Assembly (NCBI RefSeq): GCF_007997085.1
Contig: NZ_VORR01000025.1
Coordinates: 1 to 62,064 of the forward strand
DNA: 62,064 bases
Direction of reading: 5' to 3'
Origin: Polaribacter sp. IC066
GTDB taxonomy: Bacteria > Bacteroidota > Bacteroidia > Flavobacteriales > Flavobacteriaceae
Part shown: one piece after another, positions 57,210-62,064 of the stretch
Position numbering within the stretch: position 1 is the stretch's first letter
How the letters are laid out: each line of letters starts with the position of its first letter
The notes under the pieces: generated by a model
The model's database searches: none
The model's input: only the letters and a program-made list of their open reading frames with translations
Told to the model about the DNA's origin: nothing
Made by a program: the position numbers and the translations under genes

Positions 57210-57818
57210 ATGAAATTACAAAAAATTGCGCTATTCCTTTTTTTATTAATGACCATCACTACATTTTGCCAAACCGAAAAAGGCAGTTATTTAATTGGTA
57301 TTAACACAAATATAAATTTTAATTTTGATACTAATTCTATTGAAGGTGATAGTTTTTCTAGAGATGCTGGTTCTTCAACAGAATTTACGGTATCTCCTGA
57401 GATTGGTTATGCAATAGAAAATAATTTTTTTATCGGTTTAGATTTCGCATTTGGTTATTTAGATATTGACGATAAAGATTTTGGTTACGAATCAACCGTA
57501 CATACAATTTCAGCTGCTCCTTTTGTGAAATTTTATTTTTCAGAAAAAAAAATAAAGCCATTTTTAATCGCAAGTTATGGATTAGGTAGAAGTACAGATA
57601 AAACTCGATTTAGACTTGGCACAAATGAGTTAAACACCACAAAAAGAAAATTTTTATTGCTAAATTTAGGCGGTGGTTTAAGCTATTTTTTTAACAAAAA
57701 TGCAAATATTGAATTGAGCCTAAATTATCTTAAATCTTCAAATACTTCTGAAAATGAGAGTGAAACTTATATTACAAATCGATTTGAATCAAACCTTGGT
57801 TTCACTATATTTATATAA
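57210..57818 (+). CDS. outer-membrane beta-barrel protein
   Basis: A 202-residue protein with a signal peptide (MKLQKIALFLFLLMTITTFC) and alternating barrel strands such as GSYLIGINTNINFNF, FFIGLDFAFGYLDI and FLLLNLGGGLSYFF. It ends in SNLGFTIFI, a typical last strand. It fits the PF13505/OmpW-like small barrel type. It is third in the operon starting at 56030. Confidence 0.85.
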   Translation: MKLQKIALFLFLLMTITTFCQTEKGSYLIGINTNINFNFDTNSIEGDSFSRDAGSSTEFTVSPEIGYAIENNFFIGLDFAFGYLDIDDKDFGYESTVHTISAAPFVKFYFSEKKIKPFLIASYGLGRSTDKTRFRLGTNELNTTKRKFLLLNLGGGLSYFFNKNANIELSLNYLKSSNTSENESETYITNRFESNLGFTIFI

Positions 57819-57824
57819 ATAACT

Positions 57825-58352
57825 ATGAATTACAATTTTACACCTTTTCCTGTTTTAGAGACAGCAAGATTAACTTTAAGAGCCTTAAATTTAGACGATG
57901 CAAAAGCTATCTTCGGATTAAGAACCAATAAAGAAGTTAATGAATTTATTGATAGAAAAACACCTAGAAACCTTTCTGAAGCAAGAGCTTTTATTGATCG
58001 TATTTCTACTTTAGCAGAAAATAGTAAAGGTATTTTTTGGGTTCTAGAATCAAAAAGTAATCATCAATTAATGGGTACTATTGGTTTACGTAACTTTGAA
58101 GATGAAGAGAATTATGCAGAAATTGGTTACGAAATAGATCCTATTCACCAACAAAAAGGTTTTATGAGTGAAGCCTTTAAAGCAGTTTTAAATTTTGGCT
58201 TTAAAGAATTAGAATTAAAAACGATTGAAGCTTTTACACACAAAGACAACGATGCTTCTATTGCGTTGTTAGAACAACAAAAATTTACACTTCATCCTGA
58301 AAGAAGAGACGAAGGTTTTGAAAATAATCGCAGTTATAGAAAAGAAGCATAA
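57825..58352 (+). CDS. GNAT family N-acetyltransferase (RimJ/RimL-like)
   Basis: A 175-residue acetyl-CoA-dependent acetyltransferase. ETARLTLRALNLDDAKAIFG is the classic start of the RimJ/RimL type. GTIGLRNFEDEENYAEIGYE is the central strand, and IDPIHQQKGFMSEAFKAVL replaces the usual QxxGxG/A acetyl-CoA loop with QQKGFM. TIEAFTHKDNDASIALLEQ follows. The acceptor is unknown. It is last in the operon and followed by a strong terminator. Confidence 0.9.
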   Translation: MNYNFTPFPVLETARLTLRALNLDDAKAIFGLRTNKEVNEFIDRKTPRNLSEARAFIDRISTLAENSKGIFWVLESKSNHQLMGTIGLRNFEDEENYAEIGYEIDPIHQQKGFMSEAFKAVLNFGFKELELKTIEAFTHKDNDASIALLEQQKFTLHPERRDEGFENNRSYRKEA

Positions 58353-58405
58353 GATATTTGCACCTAAATAATTGCTGCTGTTTTTTGAGAAATTAACAAC
58401 ACGAA

Positions 58406-58452
58406 CTTCAATATTATTGAAAGTTAATTTTAATAATATTGAAGCTTTTTTT
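58406..58452 (+). terminator. intrinsic terminator after the GNAT gene
   Basis: A perfect 13-base stem CTTCAATATTATT (58406-58418) and AATAATATTGAAG (58432-58444), then a T-run to 58452. Confidence 0.85.
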
Positions 58453-58795
58453 ATTGTACTTTAGATTGAAAAAAACAACCATTTTACTTATTTACAAAGA
58501 GTTCTAATCAATGCTTTTTACTGCGTAAAATAATAGTGTTTCTAGTGCGTTATTAAAGAGCGATTTATTCCCTTTATAAAACTTAAGACAAAAAATTACT
58601 TTAATTTAAAAATTAAGGATACTTTAAAAGCGATAAAAATCATAGCTTGTCAAAATTATAAAAAATTTAAATACTTATAAAAAAGAACCATACATGCAGG
58701 TTTAAACCTAAGAAAAATATTTTGCGCGAAAGTTATGGTTCCTAAAAAAATTAATATATTTAAACGTACTGTTAACTTTAAATAACAAAACCACC
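58453..58795. other. AT-rich spacer with small inverted repeats
   Basis: No gene is seen. GAACCATA (58685-58692) and TATGGTTC (58734-58741) flank a palindrome AGGTTTAAACCT (58698-58709), so this 60-base piece could fold or bind a regulator upstream of the next gene. Confidence 0.4.
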
Positions 58796-59314
58796 ATGAA
58801 TCATAAACGATCAACTTCAATAGCTCTATTTCTTTTGATGTGCTTTATAGGAAATGCACAAGAACCGAACAAAAATGAGTACCCGTTAAAAGCAGATGTA
58901 GTTTCGATTGATGGCATTATTAAAGCCTATTATGATGTTATATCTGGCCCAGCAGGACAGCCGAGAAATTGGGAAAGAGACTTTTCTTTACATATTCCGA
59001 ATGCTTTAATATCAGTTACAGGAAAGGATAAAAACGATAAGCCCTTCATTATATCGCAAAATTTAACCGAATATCATAAAAGCTTTGGAATCCCTAAAGA
59101 TGGATTTTGGGAATATGAAATTAAAAGAGAAATACAAAATTTCGGAAATATAACCCACGTATGGACAACCTATGAAATTACAAAAGAAAAAAATGGCGCT
59201 GTTATAGAAAGAGGTATCAATAGTATTCAATTATACAATGATGGCAATAGATGGTGGATACTTTCTTGGATGTATGATAGTGAAAGATCTAACAACCCTT
59301 TGCCAAAAAAATAG
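58796..59314 (+). CDS. secreted SnoaL/NTF2-like protein
   Basis: A 172-residue protein with a signal peptide (MNHKRSTSIALFLLMCFIGN then AQ) and one NTF2-like domain: VSIDGIIKAYYDVISGPAGQ, RDFSLHIPNALIS, HVWTTYEITKE and NSIQLYNDGNRWWILSWMYD. The fold is a cone-shaped pocket used by enzymes and binding proteins alike, and no catalytic residues are identifiable. It is transcribed alone. Confidence 0.8.
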   Translation: MNHKRSTSIALFLLMCFIGNAQEPNKNEYPLKADVVSIDGIIKAYYDVISGPAGQPRNWERDFSLHIPNALISVTGKDKNDKPFIISQNLTEYHKSFGIPKDGFWEYEIKREIQNFGNITHVWTTYEITKEKNGAVIERGINSIQLYNDGNRWWILSWMYDSERSNNPLPKK

Positions 59315-59446
59315 AAGTAAAGAATAATAATTCTGTTTTTTTTATAGTAGATAAAAGTGATGCATATTTTAATAATAGCCGTCTCTATAAGAACATAAAT
59401 AGGTTCTTAAAAATAAGCTTTTTTAAATAATTAAATAGATGAAACA

Positions 59447-60166
59447 ATGTTTGCCATTTTAAAAAAAGAATTCAATTCATTTTTCGCATCACCCATAGCC
59501 TACCTAGTTATTGGTGTTTTTTTGCTGACGAACGGTTTGTTCTTATTTGTTTTTAATGACGATTTTAATATTTTAAATGCTGGTTTTGCAGATGTAACTC
59601 CGTTTTTTTATTTAGCGCCCTGGGTGTTTCTATTTTTGATTCCGGCAATCACCATGAAAAGTTTTGCTGATGAGTTTAACAACGGAACCATTGAACTTTT
59701 AAAAACAAAACCACTGTCTGATTGGCAAATCGTTTTGGGTAAATTTTGGGCTTCACTCCTATTGGTTAGTACTGCAATTATTCCCACTTTTATGTATGTG
59801 TATACGGTTTATCAATTAGGAAACCCTGTTGGCAATATCGATTTTGGCAGCACCATTGGTTCTTATCTTGGTTTGCTGTTTTTAGCATCAACCTACACGG
59901 CTATTGGGTTGTTTACCTCTACACTTTCTAAAAATCAAATTGTAGCTTTTATATTGGGTGTTTTTATTAGCTTTTTTCTGTTTTACGGCTTTGATGCTAT
60001 TGCAAATTCTTTCAATAGTAATAGTTTAACAATTCAGAAATTAGGAATGAACGAACATTTTAAAAGTATTTCTCGTGGCGTACTTGATACTCGAGATCTT
60101 GTCTACTTTATAAGTGTAACTTTCTTCTTTTTATTCATGACTAAAACACGTTTAGACCATGAATAA
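59447..60166 (+). CDS. gldF: gliding motility ABC transporter permease GldF
   Basis: A 239-residue ABC-2 type permease with six spans, starting MFAILKKEFNSFFASPIAYL. It contains FLFLIPAITMKSFADEFNNG and TIELLKTKPLSDWQIVLGKF, which are diagnostic for this family. GldF and GldG work with the ATPase GldA and are required for gliding in some but not all flavobacteria. It overlaps gldG by 8 bases. GldA is not in this window. Confidence 0.92.
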   Translation: MFAILKKEFNSFFASPIAYLVIGVFLLTNGLFLFVFNDDFNILNAGFADVTPFFYLAPWVFLFLIPAITMKSFADEFNNGTIELLKTKPLSDWQIVLGKFWASLLLVSTAIIPTFMYVYTVYQLGNPVGNIDFGSTIGSYLGLLFLASTYTAIGLFTSTLSKNQIVAFILGVFISFFLFYGFDAIANSFNSNSLTIQKLGMNEHFKSISRGVLDTRDLVYFISVTFFFLFMTKTRLDHE

Positions 60167-61799
60167 AAATATCAAAAATATCGTATGGTTAATTATTGGT
60201 TTGGTTGTTTTAAACTTCATCAATCAGTCTTTTTATAAACGTTTCGATTTAACTGCGGATAAACGCTTCACGCTTTCTGAAACGACAAATAAAATTCTCT
60301 CTAATGTTGATGAACCCCTTTTTATCACCGTTTATTTAGAAGGCGATTTCCCATCAGAATTTAAAAGATTACAAGTTGAAACACGACAATATTTAGAAGA
60401 ACTTTCTACAGAAAATTCAAACATAAAAATCCATTTTGAAAACCCTGACGATCAACGGGAAGACTTGATTAAAAGAGGAATGATGCCTAGTCAATTAACA
60501 GTAGAAGAAGACGGAAAGTTGTCTGAAGCCATTATTTTTCCTTGGGCAGAAATAAGTTTTGGTAAAAAAACAATCGTTGTTTCTTTGCTACCGAATGCAA
60601 TTGTTGCTAGTCAGGAAGAGCAATTGCAAAAAGCGATTGAAAATTTAGAATATGGTTTTAGCAATGCCATTAGTTCTATTATTCAAACTAAAAGTAAAAA
60701 TATTGCTATCCTTAAAGGCAACGGCGAATTGCAAGATATCTATCAATATAGTTTTTTAAGTGAAGTTGCTAAAAAATATAAATTAGCGAAATTTACATTA
60801 GATTCTGTAGCTACAAATCCGCAGCAAACCTTAAAAGACCTCACTTCGTTTGATTTGATCCTTATTGCAAAACCCACTCAAAAATTTACTGACAAAGAAA
60901 AATTAACTTTAGATCAATTTATTGCAAACGGAGGTAAAACCTTGTGGATGTTAGACAATGTGCAAGCAGACCAAGATAGTTTGTTTAAAAACGGAAGAAT
61001 GCTGGCCTATCCTAGAGACTTGAATTTAACAGATTTGTTATTTTCATACGGAGTTAGAATCAACACCACATTGGTTAAAGATTTATATGCCGCAAAAATT
61101 GCTTTAGCAACAGGTACAATTGGCAATCAAACACAATTTCAAAATTTAGATTGGTTTTACCATCCTTTGGTTAGCGGAAATCCGAATCATGCCATCACAA
61201 AAAATATTGCTCCAGTACGGTTACAATTTGCAAATCAGATAGATACTTTAAAAAACAACATCAAAAAAACGCCTTTATTAATGAGTTCTCCTTTAACTCA
61301 AAAAGTAGGAATGCCTACAATCATCGAATTACAATCTATTGCGAATGAACCTCAAGACAAAGACTATGTTTCAGGCAATCAGTTATTTGCTGTTTTGCTA
61401 GAAGGTGATTTTAATTCAGCTTACAAAAATCGAATAAAACCTTTTGAAACCTCCCTCTTTAGAGAAAATGCAACTCAAAATAAAATGATTATAATTGCTG
61501 ATGGTGATGTTGGGAAAAATCAAATTTTAAAAGGAAAACCTACCGATTTAGCAAGAGATAAATGGACCAACGAGCAGTTCGGAAATAAAGACTTTCTATT
61601 AAACGCTGTTGATTATTTATTGGATGATGTTGGCTTAATAGAATTAAGAAATAAGACGTTACAAATTAATATTCTTGATAAACAAAAGGCTTTTGAAGAG
61701 CGTACTTTTTGGCAATTTTTGAATATTGGTTTGCCTTTGATTTTGTTGTTTGCATTTGGATTTGGATTTAATTATATAAGAAAGCGTAGGTATAGATAG
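60159..61799 (+). CDS. gldG: gliding motility-associated ABC transporter substrate-binding protein GldG
   Basis: A 546-residue protein with an N-terminal membrane helix (NIVWLIIGLVVLNFINQSFY), then DLTADKRFTLSETTNKILSN, the start of the GldG domain. A periplasmic body includes the QTKSKNIAILKGNGELQD segment and a Rossmann-like DLILIAKPTQKFTDKEKLTL. A second helix is at the C-terminus (LNIGLPLILLFAFGFGFNYI) with a basic end. It overlaps gldF. A ten-copy heptamer array starts one base after its stop. Confidence 0.92.
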   Translation: MNKNIKNIVWLIIGLVVLNFINQSFYKRFDLTADKRFTLSETTNKILSNVDEPLFITVYLEGDFPSEFKRLQVETRQYLEELSTENSNIKIHFENPDDQREDLIKRGMMPSQLTVEEDGKLSEAIIFPWAEISFGKKTIVVSLLPNAIVASQEEQLQKAIENLEYGFSNAISSIIQTKSKNIAILKGNGELQDIYQYSFLSEVAKKYKLAKFTLDSVATNPQQTLKDLTSFDLILIAKPTQKFTDKEKLTLDQFIANGGKTLWMLDNVQADQDSLFKNGRMLAYPRDLNLTDLLFSYGVRINTTLVKDLYAAKIALATGTIGNQTQFQNLDWFYHPLVSGNPNHAITKNIAPVRLQFANQIDTLKNNIKKTPLLMSSPLTQKVGMPTIIELQSIANEPQDKDYVSGNQLFAVLLEGDFNSAYKNRIKPFETSLFRENATQNKMIIIADGDVGKNQILKGKPTDLARDKWTNEQFGNKDFLLNAVDYLLDDVGLIELRNKTLQINILDKQKAFEERTFWQFLNIGLPLILLFAFGFGFNYIRKRRYR

Positions 61800-61869
61800 C
61801 TGTTGGCTGTTGGCTGTTGGCTGTTGGCTGTTGGCTGTTGGCTGTTGGCTGTTGGCTGTTGGCTGTTGG
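61800..61869 (+). repeat. heptamer array, ten CTGTTGG units
   Basis: Ten perfect tandem copies start directly after the gldG stop codon, followed by CAAAATTAAAAAATC. It is the longest perfect array in the window, so it is the most likely to vary in copy number. Confidence 0.95.
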
Positions 61870-61960
61870 CAAAATTAAAAAATCTAGTAATAGTTTACTA
61901 CAAAATCGAAATTAAAACGAACTAAAAGTATTTTTTTGGTTCTTCGCCAAAAGTTATGGA

Positions 61961-62064
61961 TTAGTGATTCCCTAAGAAATATATCATATTACAAAAATTA
62001 TCAATATTCCTGAAACCTCTAGCTCTAGATCGTGCTAATTGCATGACACTATTTAATCCTTCCG
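61961..62064 (-). mobile_element. ISL3-like transposase C-terminal end, running off the window
   Basis: The minus strand gives EGLNSVMQLARSRARGFRNI then DNFV, and after a one-base shift NMIYFLGNH and a stop at 61961. EGxNSxxQLAKxRARGFRNI followed by MIYF is the conserved end of ISL3-family transposases. The shift suggests a broken copy, but most of the gene is outside the window. Confidence 0.6.

Noticed and set aside
1..62064. tRNA, rRNA or replication origin
   Set aside because: I found no tRNA T-loop with a matching acceptor stem, no rRNA-like sequence and no DnaA-box cluster by eye.

Overview
The window looks like chromosomal DNA of a marine-type flavobacterium (Bacteroidota, Flavobacteriaceae, close to Polaribacter or Tenacibaculum). 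The DNA is AT-rich and several genes carry the Bacteroidota promoter motif TAnnTTTG. It encodes gliding and type IX secretion parts (GldF, GldG, a PorD/DUF4835 protein, a secreted protein with a gliding-associated C-terminal domain). Gene order bamD-rpoZ-coaBC-porD-recN-fabI is the arrangement I expect in this family. I saw no rRNA, tRNA or CRISPR array.

Layout. 0-5 kb: a broken porin-like gene and a lipoprotein, then pyrG and yidC. 5-13 kb: a broken acyltransferase-like membrane protein, then a glycan-degradation locus with a decayed GH92 alpha-mannosidase, a GH20 hexosaminidase stopped by one nonsense codon, cutC and an intact GH2 beta-mannosidase. 13-24 kb (minus strand): a glycosyltransferase, fabI, recN, about 1 kb of decayed DNA, porD, coaBC, rpoZ, bamD, dapA. 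24-29 kb: an ABC ATPase with a permease-M1 peptidase fusion. 29-38 kb: an M42 peptidase, two intact and one decayed Nudix gene, a glutamate dehydrogenase operon, a 1.1 kb featureless stretch, and a DUF6503-like lipoprotein. 38-44 kb: an MsbA-like exporter and a three-gene acyl-CoA carboxylase. 44-47.5 kb: relics (acetyl-CoA synthetase tail, IS3 element, TerC) around an intact TauE/SafE gene. 47.5-62 kb: fasciclin lipoprotein, a possible small RNA, fabV, purC, a T9SS cargo protein, phoH, a four-gene operon starting with a SAM-hydroxide adenosyltransferase, and gldFG. An ISL3-like transposase end runs off the right edge.

Two themes stand out. First, many genes are at different stages of decay. 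Some have a single nonsense codon or a homopolymer frameshift, which could be sequence errors. Others (GH92, TerC, acs, IS3, third Nudix copy) are clearly old relics. Second, intergenic DNA holds several repeat families. The most striking is a set of degenerate tandem arrays with a 7-base period (words such as GTTGGCT, ATTGGCT, TTTAGCT, CTTGTCT). All five lie next to stop codons and all are T/G-rich on the same (+) strand whichever way the neighbouring gene points.
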